A DNA stretch of 35,955 nucleotides, taken from JBOFGK01 sp051649085. Its GTDB lineage: Bacteria; Bacillota_I; Bacilli_A; UBA3375. Made by a program: the position numbers and the translations under genes. Within the stretch, counting starts at the first letter, position 1. The number at the start of each line of letters is the position of its first letter. The DNA lies in NCBI GenBank assembly GCA_051649085.1, contig JBOFGK010000019.1:1-35955 (forward strand). Direction: 5' to 3'. Below, in pieces: positions 1 to 7,637 of this stretch. The notes beneath the pieces are model-generated. The model saw only the letters and a list, made by a program, of their open reading frames with translations, did no database searches and was not told the DNA's origin.

Positions 1-2
1 AT

Positions 3-680
3 GCCTTTCCGGAAAAAGATTTTTGGAAAAATGTCAATCTAGAACTTTATCGTCAAAAATACCATACAAGTTTTGGTTCAATGCGTTATTATCGTGATCC
101 ATTGAAGTCAGATCGAGATTATATTATGCATATTTTTGAAGAACTTGGTGAATTTACAAGGAAAGATATTCCAAGAGGGAACTTAATTTCTAAATCAATT
201 GAACAAGTCATTAATCAAAAGCGAATGGATTTTACCTATTTACAGATTGATGAAAGTGTTTTTGTAACAGAATCTAGAATGAGTGAAATGGGAATTAAAA
301 GAGAGCAATTATTTAAGTTTATTGAAGAAGTAGAAAAAAAAGTAGCACAATTTGAATATTTTACAATTAATGATATTGAAGAAGAAATAAAGAAATCGCC
401 ACTAGCAGCCCATAGCTTTAAAGAGATTTTCTATATTCGCTTATTAGTTAATTCACAAAAATTCAATGTATTTTCAGTTTGTGGACAAAAAGTATTAGTA
501 AAAGCAAGTTCAAAATTATCAACAGAAAATTATTTGATGACTTTAATCGAAAAAAATCATGTGAAAACAATGGAAAGTTTAATGACAATTATGGAGGCGG
601 AATTTAAGGTTTCTTTAAGAGTTGAAAATATTCGTAGATTTGTGAAAAAATTCGGTAATATCATACCATTTAAAAAATAA
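3..680 (+). CDS. C-terminal part of an unrecognised protein (5' end outside window)
   Basis: The frame is open from base 3 to a TAA at 678-680, about 225 residues. The first in-frame ATG (81) has no Shine-Dalgarno site, and the codons before it also read as protein (including LELYRQKYHTSFGS), so this is the 3' part of a longer gene. It is charged and mostly helical in appearance, with alternating short basic and acidic blocks and no membrane segments. Two stretches (about residues 60-110 and 145-199 counted from the ATG at 81) look like small winged-helix or helical modules, but I see no diagnostic motif. I do not recognise the family. It ends at a bidirectional terminator shared with the convergent DUF1349 gene. 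Coding status is convincing from length and codon use; function is unknown. Confidence 0.7.
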   Translation, partial: AFPEKDFWKNVNLELYRQKYHTSFGSMRYYRDPLKSDRDYIMHIFEELGEFTRKDIPRGNLISKSIEQVINQKRMDFTYLQIDESVFVTESRMSEMGIKREQLFKFIEEVEKKVAQFEYFTINDIEEEIKKSPLAAHSFKEIFYIRLLVNSQKFNVFSVCGQKVLVKASSKLSTENYLMTLIEKNHVKTMESLMTIMEAEFKVSLRVENIRRFVKKFGNIIPFKK

Positions 681-684
681 AAAG

Positions 685-730
685 AAAGAAATATCGTTAG
701 TCATTTTGACTTATACGATATTCTTTTTTT
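685..730. terminator. Bidirectional terminator between convergent genes
   Basis: Arms ATATCGT (691-697) and ACGATAT (715-721) enclose an inner GTCA/TGAC pair (700-703/707-710). The hairpin is followed by a T-run at 724-730 on the plus strand and preceded by an A-rich stretch (681-690) that gives a T-rich tail on the minus strand. It lies between the stops of the two convergent genes, so it can end both transcripts. Confidence 0.8.
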
Positions 731-733
731 GTT

Positions 734-1327
734 TTAAATGTGAGAAAGCCATGTACATTGGCTAAAATGGCAATCAGAAAATGTGGCTTCAAAGCTTGAA
801 TTTTCTGGGCTGCAAGCGTAAATACCAATGTTGATATTTGCAGCGCCTTTAGTTAAATGAAAAATTCGCATTTGTTGATAATTGAGTCCATCAAGTGAGT
901 TTTCGATACAAAAATCACTGTTTCTTCTACTTAAACGATAATACATATATTTTTGAGTTGCTTCAATATCGGTTGTTGCCCAATCCGAATAACCATTATT
1001 TGTGACGACACTACCTAAACGCTGGATTGTTTCGTTCTCATATTCAATGGATGCTTTAAACCAATTTTTTGAATCGAGATAAATAATAACTCCACATTGA
1101 TCAAATCGCTTCTTACTATCAAATTCTGTTTTAACGATAAATGAAAAAAATTGCTCATCAGTAGTAGTTAAAAGTGCAGGAGCATTATCATTTTGAAAAC
1201 CATAATATGTTTGTTGCCAAAAATCAGTGTGCTTTTCTGTTTGGATTACTATTTTCTCGGAATCAAACTTCCATGTTTTTGGCTCATTTATCCACTTAAG
1301 TGATTGCATTGTAAACTGTGAAATCAT
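734..1327 (-). CDS. DUF1349 family protein (concanavalin A-like fold)
   Basis: 197 residues. Recognisable DUF1349 features are WINEPKTW near the N terminus, the TDFWQQTYYGF segment, the GVIIYLDSKNWFKASIEYE core and VVTNNGYSDWAT. Family members are soluble beta-sandwich proteins of concanavalin A-like fold, often linked to carbohydrate-active proteins; no catalytic role is established. There is no signal peptide, so a cytoplasmic location is likely. The frame extends upstream to an ATG at 1372, but that start has no ribosome binding site, while the ATG at 1327 has AAAAGGAG five to six bases upstream, so I chose 1327. The gene is monocistronic, with its own promoter near 1384-1389 and a shared terminator downstream. 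Confidence 0.85.
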   Translation of the reverse strand: MISQFTMQSLKWINEPKTWKFDSEKIVIQTEKHTDFWQQTYYGFQNDNAPALLTTTDEQFFSFIVKTEFDSKKRFDQCGVIIYLDSKNWFKASIEYENETIQRLGSVVTNNGYSDWATTDIEATQKYMYYRLSRRNSDFCIENSLDGLNYQQMRIFHLTKGAANINIGIYACSPENSSFEATFSDCHFSQCTWLSHI

Positions 1328-1383
1328 TACTCTCCTTTTAAAAATGTTATTTGTTAATTTGGAAATCGACATATTTTAAATTT

Positions 1384-1406
1384 ATTATAGCAAATTATCG
1401 ATTTGC
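1384..1406 (-). promoter_or_regulatory. Minus-strand promoter with overlapping dyad for the DUF1349 gene
   Basis: On the minus strand TATAAT (complement of 1384-1389) is preceded by TGC, an extended -10. No good -35 is visible. A perfect dyad GCAAAT-TATCG-ATTTGC (1390-1406) abuts the -10 and fills part of the spacer, where a bound repressor would block polymerase. The regulator is unknown. Confidence 0.55.
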
Positions 1407-1488
1407 ATTGGTTTAAATCCATTTATTAATAGCAAATAATCAGAAAAATTAATAAAAAACTAAAAAAATCCAAATGGGAGAAGAAATA

Positions 1489-1497
1489 TGCTAAAAT
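1489..1497 (+). promoter_or_regulatory. Probable rpsO promoter (extended -10)
   Basis: TGCTAAAAT matches an extended -10 (TGn plus TAAAAT at 1492-1497). The -35 region is A-rich without clear consensus. Transcription would start about 1504 and give a leader of about 80 bases before rpsO. Confidence 0.5.
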
Positions 1498-1503
1498 ATA
1501 CTA

Positions 1504-1583
1504 GTGATTTATTCTTGGTTTTAATTGGCCCAATCTGATTATTACGAAGTATAAATTTAAAAAAAACAAAATTGGGAGAGACA
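1504..1583 (+). promoter_or_regulatory. rpsO leader, possible S15 autoregulatory structure
   Basis: The leader contains CCCAAT (1529-1534), complementary to ATTGGG (1571-1576), which overlaps the rpsO Shine-Dalgarno site GGGAG. The same CCCAAT can instead pair with the adjacent TTGG. Ribosomal protein S15 is known to repress its own mRNA through varied leader structures, so a sequestering fold is plausible. Inference from pairing only. Confidence 0.35.
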
Positions 1584-1847
1584 ATGACAAAAGAACGTCG
1601 TCAAGAAATCGTAGCTACATACGGTAAAGATGCAAATGATACTGGAAATGCTGCAGTACAAATTGCATTATTAACAGAAGAAATTAACCACTTAAATGCT
1701 CACTTAGCAATTCATAAAAAAGATAATCACTCAAGACGTGGGCTATTAAAAAAAGTTGGGAAAAGAAGAAATTTACAAAAATTCCTAAACAAAAAAGACC
1801 ACGATGCATATAAAGAACTAATTGCAAAATTAGGATTAAGAAGATAA
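1584..1847 (+). CDS. rpsO: 30S ribosomal protein S15
   Basis: 87 residues, full length for S15. The sequence shows the family signature around HKKDNHSRRGLLKKVGKRR, which binds the central domain of 16S rRNA, followed by the conserved YKELIAKLGLRR end. S15 is a primary binder in small-subunit assembly. The frame could be opened at a TTG at 1572, but ATG 1584 preceded by GGGAGAG is the start that matches the family. A strong hairpin terminator follows 3 bases after the stop, so rpsO is probably mostly a separate transcript, with read-through into lysS. The leader may carry S15 autoregulation. Confidence 0.97.
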   Translation: MTKERRQEIVATYGKDANDTGNAAVQIALLTEEINHLNAHLAIHKKDNHSRRGLLKKVGKRRNLQKFLNKKDHDAYKELIAKLGLRR

Positions 1848-1850
1848 AAC

Positions 1851-1875
1851 AAAAAATACCTTTTAGGTATTTTTT
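1851..1875 (+). terminator. Intrinsic terminator / attenuator between rpsO and lysS
   Basis: Perfect 10-bp arms AAAAAATACC (1851-1860) and GGTATTTTTT (1866-1875) around the five-base loop TTTTA, with the T-run inside the 3' arm. Only 19 bases remain before lysS and no promoter is visible there, so lysS is likely fed by read-through. Confidence 0.85.
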
Positions 1876-1894
1876 CTAAATAATAGGAGTTAAG

Positions 1895-3385
1895 ATGGAC
1901 CATATTGAAGGTTTTAGCGAACAAATGGAAGTTCGTTTAGGAAAAGTAAGTGCACTTAAAGAAAAAAATATTGAAGCTTTTGCAAATGGATTTAAACCTG
2001 AGTATAAAGCACAACAAATTTTAGATGATTATGATCAATTTGAAAAAGAAGCATTAAGTGAAATGGAGCCAATTGTTGTTTCAATTGGAGGGCGAATTAT
2101 TGCCAAACGTGGACAAGGAAAAGCTGGATTTGCAGAGCTTAAAGATTCAACAGCGAGAATTCAATTATATTGTGCACAAGATAACTTAAGTGAAGATGAC
2201 TTTTTTGTTTGGCAACAACTTGACTTAGGTGATATTGTGTACGCTAAGGGTGAGATTTTTAAAACAAAAGTTGGAGCACTAGCTGTTCGTGTTCGTGAAT
2301 TTAAAATGTTAACAAAGGCCCTTCGTCCATTACCCGAAAAATATCATGGATTAACTGACGTTGAAGAAAGATATCGTCGTCGTTATGTTGATTTAATTGT
2401 TAATGATGAAAGTAAAAAAGTTTTAACAAATCGTTCAGTTATTATAACTGAGCTTCGTAATTATCTAGTTGAAAATGGATTTTTAGAAGTTGAGACTCCA
2501 ATCTTGCAAACAGTAGCTGGTGGGGCTGCAGCTCGTCCGTTTGAAACTTATCATAATACTTTAGATATTCCAATGTACTTACGAATTGCGACAGAGTTGC
2601 ACTTAAAGCGATTAATTGTTGGGGGCTATGATAAAGTGTTTGAAATTGGTCGTTTGTTTAGAAATGAAGGAATTTCAATTAAGCATAATCCGGAATTTAC
2701 AACGGTTGAACTTTATGCTGCTTTCCATGAGATGGAAGACATGATGCAAATAACAGAAGAGATTATCAAACGTTTATGTCTAAAAGTTAATGGTACACTT
2801 GAAATAGAGTATGATGGAACAAATTTATCGTTAGCTAAATTTGAAAAAATCCATATGGTCGAACTTGTGAAAAAAGTAACTGGTGTCGATTTTTGGAATG
2901 TTTTTGAAATGGATGAGGCGGTAAAACTTGCAAATGAAGTGGGTGTAAAGTTAAATGATCACCACTTTGGGATTGGTCACGTAATAAATGAGTTCTTTGA
3001 ACAAAAATGTGAAGAAACATTAACACAACCAACATTTGTTTTTGGACATCCAATTGAAATATCGCCACTAGCTAAGGTTAATTTAGAAGATAACCGTTTT
3101 ACAGATCGTTTTGAATTATTTATTGATAAACGTGAATATGCAAATGCATTTAGTGAGTTAAATGATCCACTTGATCAACTAGCACGATTCCAAGAACAAG
3201 TTAAAGAAAAAGATTTAGGAAATGATGAAGCAACAGATATTGACTATGACTTTGTGGAAGCACTTGAATATGGAATGCCACCAACTGGTGGATTAGGTTT
3301 AGGGATAGATCGTCTAATCATGCTACTAACAAATTCTAAATCGATTAGAGATGTTATTTTCTTCCCAACGATGAAAAATAAATAA
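1895..3385 (+). CDS. lysS: Lysyl-tRNA synthetase, class II
   Basis: 496 residues, typical for LysRS. It charges tRNA-Lys with lysine at the cost of ATP in the cytoplasm. Visible parts: an N-terminal OB-fold anticodon-binding domain (about 55-150), then the class II catalytic core with motif 1 around NYLVENGFLEVETPIL, motif 2 RNEGISIKHNPEFTTVE, and motif 3 GLGLGIDRLIML near the C terminus. The start ATG 1895 has AGGAG upstream; a second in-frame ATG ten codons in would also leave a normal-length enzyme. It follows rpsO across a terminator-like hairpin and precedes truA after about 100 bases holding a large hairpin. All catalytic motifs look intact. Confidence 0.97.
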   Translation: MDHIEGFSEQMEVRLGKVSALKEKNIEAFANGFKPEYKAQQILDDYDQFEKEALSEMEPIVVSIGGRIIAKRGQGKAGFAELKDSTARIQLYCAQDNLSEDDFFVWQQLDLGDIVYAKGEIFKTKVGALAVRVREFKMLTKALRPLPEKYHGLTDVEERYRRRYVDLIVNDESKKVLTNRSVIITELRNYLVENGFLEVETPILQTVAGGAAARPFETYHNTLDIPMYLRIATELHLKRLIVGGYDKVFEIGRLFRNEGISIKHNPEFTTVELYAAFHEMEDMMQITEEIIKRLCLKVNGTLEIEYDGTNLSLAKFEKIHMVELVKKVTGVDFWNVFEMDEAVKLANEVGVKLNDHHFGIGHVINEFFEQKCEETLTQPTFVFGHPIEISPLAKVNLEDNRFTDRFELFIDKREYANAFSELNDPLDQLARFQEQVKEKDLGNDEATDIDYDFVEALEYGMPPTGGLGLGIDRLIMLLTNSKSIRDVIFFPTMKNK

Positions 3386-3399
3386 ACAATTTAAATTGT
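3386..3399. repeat. 14-bp perfect palindrome downstream of lysS
   Basis: ACAATTTAAATTGT is fully self-complementary and begins at the base after the lysS stop. It has no loop, so it fits a double-stranded DNA site better than an RNA hairpin, but it is AT-rich and may be chance. Confidence 0.35.
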
Positions 3400-3420
3400 C
3401 TATTAATTAATAAAAATGGA

Positions 3421-3461
3421 TTAAAAGTAAATGAGAGTATACTGCTTTCATTTACTTTTAA
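3421..3461 (+). repeat. Large hairpin in the truA leader
   Basis: Arms of 17 bp (3421-3437 and 3445-3461) pair with one G-U wobble around a seven-base loop, TATACTG. No T-run follows, so it is not a standard terminator. It ends about 12 bases before the truA Shine-Dalgarno site (AGAGG). Possible roles are mRNA processing, stabilisation, or a weak terminator for lysS. Confidence 0.7.
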
Positions 3462-3481
3462 AGTTTAAATTAAGAGGTCCA

Positions 3482-4234
3482 ATGCGCTATAAATTAATAA
3501 TAAGTTATGATGGAACAAATTATAATGGTTATGCAACCCAACCAACAAAAACAACAATTCAAGATACTATCGAAGCTGTATTAATTCGTTTAGAAAAGCG
3601 TAAAATACGGATAATTGGGGCATCAAGAACGGATAGTGGGGTTCACGCACATTGTCAAGTTGTTGTATTTGATTCGGAAAAAGTGTGGTTGTCGACAAAA
3701 TTAAAAAAAGCAATGAACGCCAATCTACCAGATGAAATAAATGTTGAACATGTTGAAGAAGTATCCGAAGAGTTTCATCCGAGATATCACGCTAAATATA
3801 AAGTGTATCGTTATTATTTAAATCAAAATTACAATTTATTTAATCGAAACTTTGAATACTATTGTCCATATAAATTGGATGTTGGGGCAATGCAAGCGGC
3901 AATTAAGTTATTTGAAGGAACTCATGATTTTACAGCTTTTAGTTCGGTTAATTCGGATGTGATGTATAAAGTAAGAACAATTTATCATGCAAAAATCATT
4001 CAAACGGGTAGTTTATTAACATTTGAATTTTGTGGAAATGGCTTTCTCTATAATATGGTAAGAATTTTAGTTGGGACATTAATTTCAATTGGCCAAGGAA
4101 AATTAAAAGCTACACAAATTAGTGAACTGTTTTTAAGTAAAGAACGTGATGATCACGCAGTAACAGCACCGGCTCGTGGCTTGTTTCTTGAAGAAATCGG
4201 TTATACTAGCTATCAAGATAGTTTGGGAGAATAA
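3482..4234 (+). CDS. truA: tRNA pseudouridine(38-40) synthase
   Basis: 250 residues, normal for TruA. It isomerises uridines 38-40 in the anticodon arm of many tRNAs. The catalytic aspartate is in GASRTDSGVHA (Asp51 of this start), and the family-typical YDGTNYNGYATQP start and GNGFLYNMVRILVG segment are present. The frame can be extended to 3431, but those extra codons lie inside a hairpin, and ATG 3482 has AGAGG five bases upstream and starts the conserved MRYKLIISYDG, so I chose it. Its stop abuts the ATG of the delta subunit gene directly, indicating co-transcription. Confidence 0.95.
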   Translation: MRYKLIISYDGTNYNGYATQPTKTTIQDTIEAVLIRLEKRKIRIIGASRTDSGVHAHCQVVVFDSEKVWLSTKLKKAMNANLPDEINVEHVEEVSEEFHPRYHAKYKVYRYYLNQNYNLFNRNFEYYCPYKLDVGAMQAAIKLFEGTHDFTAFSSVNSDVMYKVRTIYHAKIIQTGSLLTFEFCGNGFLYNMVRILVGTLISIGQGKLKATQISELFLSKERDDHAVTAPARGLFLEEIGYTSYQDSLGE

Positions 4235-5143
4235 ATGACAACATTTGTATATAGTGAAAGTAAATTTTTAATTGATACTTTTGTGAAAAAACATTTACCA
4301 GAAACTGAAATTGTGACGCTTGACTTTAATCAGTTAGGTTTGATGAATTTACATCAAGAAGTTAATCAAATTAGTTTATTTGCAGAAAATTTTTATGTGA
4401 TTGAAAATTTCAATTTATTTGAAAAGAAACTTGAAAAATTAATTGAAGTAGATCACGTATATTTAAATGAAATTTTAGCTGCTGAAAATTGTTTGTTTGT
4501 ACTAGCTAAACCAATCAAAAGCGATAATAATTTGTTTTTGGATTTTCGTGATTTAATTGATTATCATTTACTTGTTAGTGATGAAAAAGATATTCAAAAA
4601 CAACTTTATCAATTTATTCGAGAAAATGAACTAAAAATTGAACCAGATGCTATGCAAATTTTATTGGCAAATTTTCCAAATAATCCTTATGCCGTAATCA
4701 ATGAACTGAAAAAAATGTCGTGCTTGACCAATAAAGAAGAAATAACTAAAGAAATTGTTGAATCATTCTCGTACAAAACAGTTGAAGCTAATATTTTTCA
4801 ATTATTTGAATTAATTTTGAAAAAACGCAAAAAAGAAAGTTACAAGTTTTACTTAAATTTGCTAGATGAAGGTTATGAACCAGCAGCGATTTTTGCAATT
4901 TTCACTAGTCAATACAAAATATTTTACAAAGTTAAATTACTTCAAACAAAAGGTTTTGACTTCAAAAAAATCGCCCATTTGCTTAAAATAAATGAGTATC
5001 GTTGTAAAATGATAGTTCAAAATATCCGAGGTTATCGTCTAGAAGAACTTGAACGCTTATATTTGAAAATTGGGCAAGTTGATTACGAGTTTAAAGCTGG
5101 AAAACAATTAATTGAAATAAGTATGCCATTGTTGCTCATTTGA
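4235..5143 (+). CDS. holA: DNA polymerase III delta subunit
   Basis: 302 residues, somewhat shorter than typical delta (about 330-345). Delta is the wrench of the clamp loader that opens the sliding clamp ring. Family features include the N-terminal YVIENFNLF region, the alternating helical middle (LLANFPNNPYAVINELKKM) and the C-terminal IFAIFTSQYKIFYKVKLLQTKG and IGQVDYEFKAGK segments. No Walker motif is seen, as expected for delta. It starts on the base after the truA stop. It ends in TGA, which helps to show that the standard code is used. Identification rests on family pattern without a sharp active-site motif. Confidence 0.85.
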   Translation: MTTFVYSESKFLIDTFVKKHLPETEIVTLDFNQLGLMNLHQEVNQISLFAENFYVIENFNLFEKKLEKLIEVDHVYLNEILAAENCLFVLAKPIKSDNNLFLDFRDLIDYHLLVSDEKDIQKQLYQFIRENELKIEPDAMQILLANFPNNPYAVINELKKMSCLTNKEEITKEIVESFSYKTVEANIFQLFELILKKRKKESYKFYLNLLDEGYEPAAIFAIFTSQYKIFYKVKLLQTKGFDFKKIAHLLKINEYRCKMIVQNIRGYRLEELERLYLKIGQVDYEFKAGKQLIEISMPLLLI

Positions 5144-5230
5144 GTTTACAAGCAAAGCCATTAAAACTAGTAAGTCAAAAAGTTAAATACTTGCTAAAGT
5201 ATTAAAGATATAAGTTTAAGGTATAAAGAA

Positions 5231-5239
5231 TGCTATAAT
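5231..5239 (+). promoter_or_regulatory. Probable promoter for the rRNA methyltransferase-tsaD-helicase operon
   Basis: TGCTATAAT is an extended -10 with a perfect TATAAT (5234-5239), 35 bases before the start codon. The -35 is not clear. A small hairpin (AATACTT/AAGTATT, 5186-5203) lies just upstream. Confidence 0.6.
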
Positions 5240-5273
5240 ATGCTTATAAAATAAAAAAGAGAAAAGGAAGTAA

Positions 5274-6608
5274 ATGGAAAAAAATCAAATAATAAATAAT
5301 GTAACAGTCGTGGATTACTCGTTTTTAGGTCAAGGTGTCGTTAAAGTTGATAACTTTGCAATCTTCGTGAAAAGTGCAGTCGTTGGTCAAGTTCTTGATA
5401 TTAAGCTTTTAAAAGTAAGTAAAAAGTTCGCTTTTGCTAGAATTGAAAAAATAGTCAGTGATGTTTCAGCCCATGTTGCAGCTAAATGTTCTGTTTATTC
5501 AAAATGTGGTGGTTGTCAAATTCAACATTTAAGTTATGAAGAGCAATTGAATTTTAAAGCAAGTGTTGTGAAAAATTTACTAGACAAAGCGAAGATTACG
5601 ACAAAAATTAATCGGATTATCGCAAATGATGCGGCCTACGAATACCGTAATAAAATTTCACTACCATTTCAAATGATTAATGGTCAGGTAAAACTGGGAT
5701 TTTATAAAGAAAGATCAAATGATTTAGTAACATTTGATACATGTCATTTACAATCAAAACTTGCTAATCAAATTTTAAAAGACGTTGAGCAATTGATGGA
5801 TGAAGTTGGTGAAACTTGTTATAATCGTATAACCAAAAAAGGTAATTTACGTCATTTATTTATTCGTGAAAGTGCTGAAATAAACGCAATAATGCTTGTT
5901 TTTGTCATTAATCAAAAAAAAATTAGAAATCTTGACTTAGTAATTGAAAAATTAACTTCTAAATATCCTGAAATTAAAACAATCAGCTTAAACATAAATA
6001 AAAATGATAATAATGTCATATTAGGTCCGGATAATCAAATTATGTTCGGTGAAGAGACGATTACAATGAAATTACAAGCATTAAATTTAAAGCTTAGAAC
6101 TAATGATTTTTTCCAAATTAACGTAAACCAAACAATCAATTTATATAATGAAGTAAAACGTCATTTAACACCGAATGATCAATTAGTATTAGACGCATAT
6201 AGTGGTGTTGGTAGTATCGGACTGTTTATTGCAGATGCGGCTAAAAGCGTAGTTGGTGTTGAAATTGTTGAAAGTGCAGTGATAAGTGCAACTGAAAATG
6301 CGAAGCTAAATAACATAGATAATGTGAGTTTTGAGTGTAAAAATATGAATGAATATCAAAATGTAGAATTTCCATTTGATACGGTAATTGTCGATCCACC
6401 AAGAAGTGGCTTGGATAGTAACTTCATTCAGCTATTAAATGAAAAGCAACCGAATAAAATTATTTATGTTTCATGTAATCCAAATACTTTTGTCCAAAAT
6501 GTAACAGAATTACTGCCAAATTATCAATTGGTTTCAGTTACACCAGTCGATATGTTTTCACAAACACATCATATTGAAGTTGTTGGAGTACTAGAAAAAA
6601 ATAAGTAG
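5274..6608 (+). CDS. 23S rRNA (uracil-5-)-methyltransferase, RumA/RlmCD type
   Basis: 444 residues. Uses S-adenosylmethionine to methylate uridine C5 in 23S rRNA. Domain order: N-terminal TRAM RNA-binding domain (about 6-65); iron-sulfur Cys set C72, C78, C81 (in CSVYSKCGGCQ) plus C157, matching the 4Fe-4S pattern of RumA; central domain; C-terminal Rossmann methyltransferase with LDAYSGVGSIGLFIA, the VDPPRSGLD motif and the catalytic Cys401 in YVSCNPNTF. In Gram-positives one enzyme (RlmCD) often modifies both U747 and U1939; which site is used here cannot be told from sequence. It leads a tight operon with tsaD and a helicase. Confidence 0.92.
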   Translation: MEKNQIINNVTVVDYSFLGQGVVKVDNFAIFVKSAVVGQVLDIKLLKVSKKFAFARIEKIVSDVSAHVAAKCSVYSKCGGCQIQHLSYEEQLNFKASVVKNLLDKAKITTKINRIIANDAAYEYRNKISLPFQMINGQVKLGFYKERSNDLVTFDTCHLQSKLANQILKDVEQLMDEVGETCYNRITKKGNLRHLFIRESAEINAIMLVFVINQKKIRNLDLVIEKLTSKYPEIKTISLNINKNDNNVILGPDNQIMFGEETITMKLQALNLKLRTNDFFQINVNQTINLYNEVKRHLTPNDQLVLDAYSGVGSIGLFIADAAKSVVGVEIVESAVISATENAKLNNIDNVSFECKNMNEYQNVEFPFDTVIVDPPRSGLDSNFIQLLNEKQPNKIIYVSCNPNTFVQNVTELLPNYQLVSVTPVDMFSQTHHIEVVGVLEKNK

Positions 6609-6641
6609 TTACAAACAAAATAAAATATTTTAAGGAGTCAG

Positions 6642-7637
6642 ATGAGTATAATCTTAGCAATTGAGACGAGTTGTGATGAGACTTCTATCGCTGTTGTGGA
6701 AAATGGGGTTAAAGTCCATTCACTTGTAACAAATACCCAAATTGAACATTTTGCTAAGTTGGGTGGTGTTGTCCCAGAAATGTCGGCTAGAATGCATTTA
6801 ATGAATTTACCATTTGTTTATAAGCAAGCGTTAGATGAAGCGAAGATGACAATTACTGATATTGATCAAATAGCGGTTACAGCAGGACCAGGTTTAATCG
6901 GTTCGCTTTTAAGTGGTATTTCCTTTGCTAAAAGTCTATCAATCTTACATAATATTCCACTTGTAGCAGTTAATCATATGCAAGCACATATTTACGCTTT
7001 AGAACTTGAATATGAAATTACATATCCAATGCTGAGTTTAATTGTTTCAGGGGGACATACGGAACTAGTTTATTTAAAAGAGGAGTTTTCGTTTGAACTT
7101 GTTGGTGAAACATTAGATGATGCGGCTGGAGAGTGTTATGACAAAATAGCCAAAATCCTCGAACTTCCATATCCTGGTGGTCCACAAATTGATCGTTTAG
7201 CAAAATTGGGTCAAAATACATATGAACTGCCTAAACCCAAAAATGATCAAACTTTAGACTTTTCATTTAGTGGACTTAAAAGTGCATGTTTTAATCAACT
7301 TAATTCCCTTAAAATGAAAGGTGAAGAAATTAGAGTGAATGATTTTGCTTGTTCCTTCCAAGAAACAGTTATTAACTCATTAATTAGTAAACTACAGATG
7401 GCAGAAGCAAAATATCAACCGAAAACGATTGCAATTGTTGGTGGGGTTAGTGCGAATTCTCGCTTAAAAGAACGTGCTCAAGTTGTTTTTCCAAACGTGT
7501 TAATTCCAAGTCTTAAATATTCAACAGACAATGGAGCGATGATTGGAGCTGTCGCTCACCATCAAATTAAACGTGGTAAGTTTGCATCTGTAAGCTTGAA
7601 TGCAAATCCGGGTGCAACAGTTGAGGATCAATTATGA
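6642..7637 (+). CDS. tsaD: tRNA N6-adenosine threonylcarbamoyltransferase
   Basis: 331 residues, normal length. TsaD transfers the threonylcarbamoyl group from TC-AMP to A37 of ANN-decoding tRNAs, working with TsaB and TsaE (not in this window). Visible are the ASKHA-fold start ILAIETSCDETS, the metal-binding HMQAH (H112, H116), the GGHTELV and GPGLIGSLLSG loops, and the third metal-ligand region STDNGAMIG. The AAGGAG site sits a few bases before ATG 6642. The stop overlaps the ATG of the helicase gene by four bases, so translation is probably coupled. Confidence 0.97.
   Translation: MSIILAIETSCDETSIAVVENGVKVHSLVTNTQIEHFAKLGGVVPEMSARMHLMNLPFVYKQALDEAKMTITDIDQIAVTAGPGLIGSLLSGISFAKSLSILHNIPLVAVNHMQAHIYALELEYEITYPMLSLIVSGGHTELVYLKEEFSFELVGETLDDAAGECYDKIAKILELPYPGGPQIDRLAKLGQNTYELPKPKNDQTLDFSFSGLKSACFNQLNSLKMKGEEIRVNDFACSFQETVINSLISKLQMAEAKYQPKTIAIVGGVSANSRLKERAQVVFPNVLIPSLKYSTDNGAMIGAVAHHQIKRGKFASVSLNANPGATVEDQL

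Noticed and set aside
1328..1372. Extended N terminus (15 codons) of the DUF1349 protein
   Set aside because: The upstream ATG has no ribosome binding site, whereas ATG 1327 follows AAAAGGAG.
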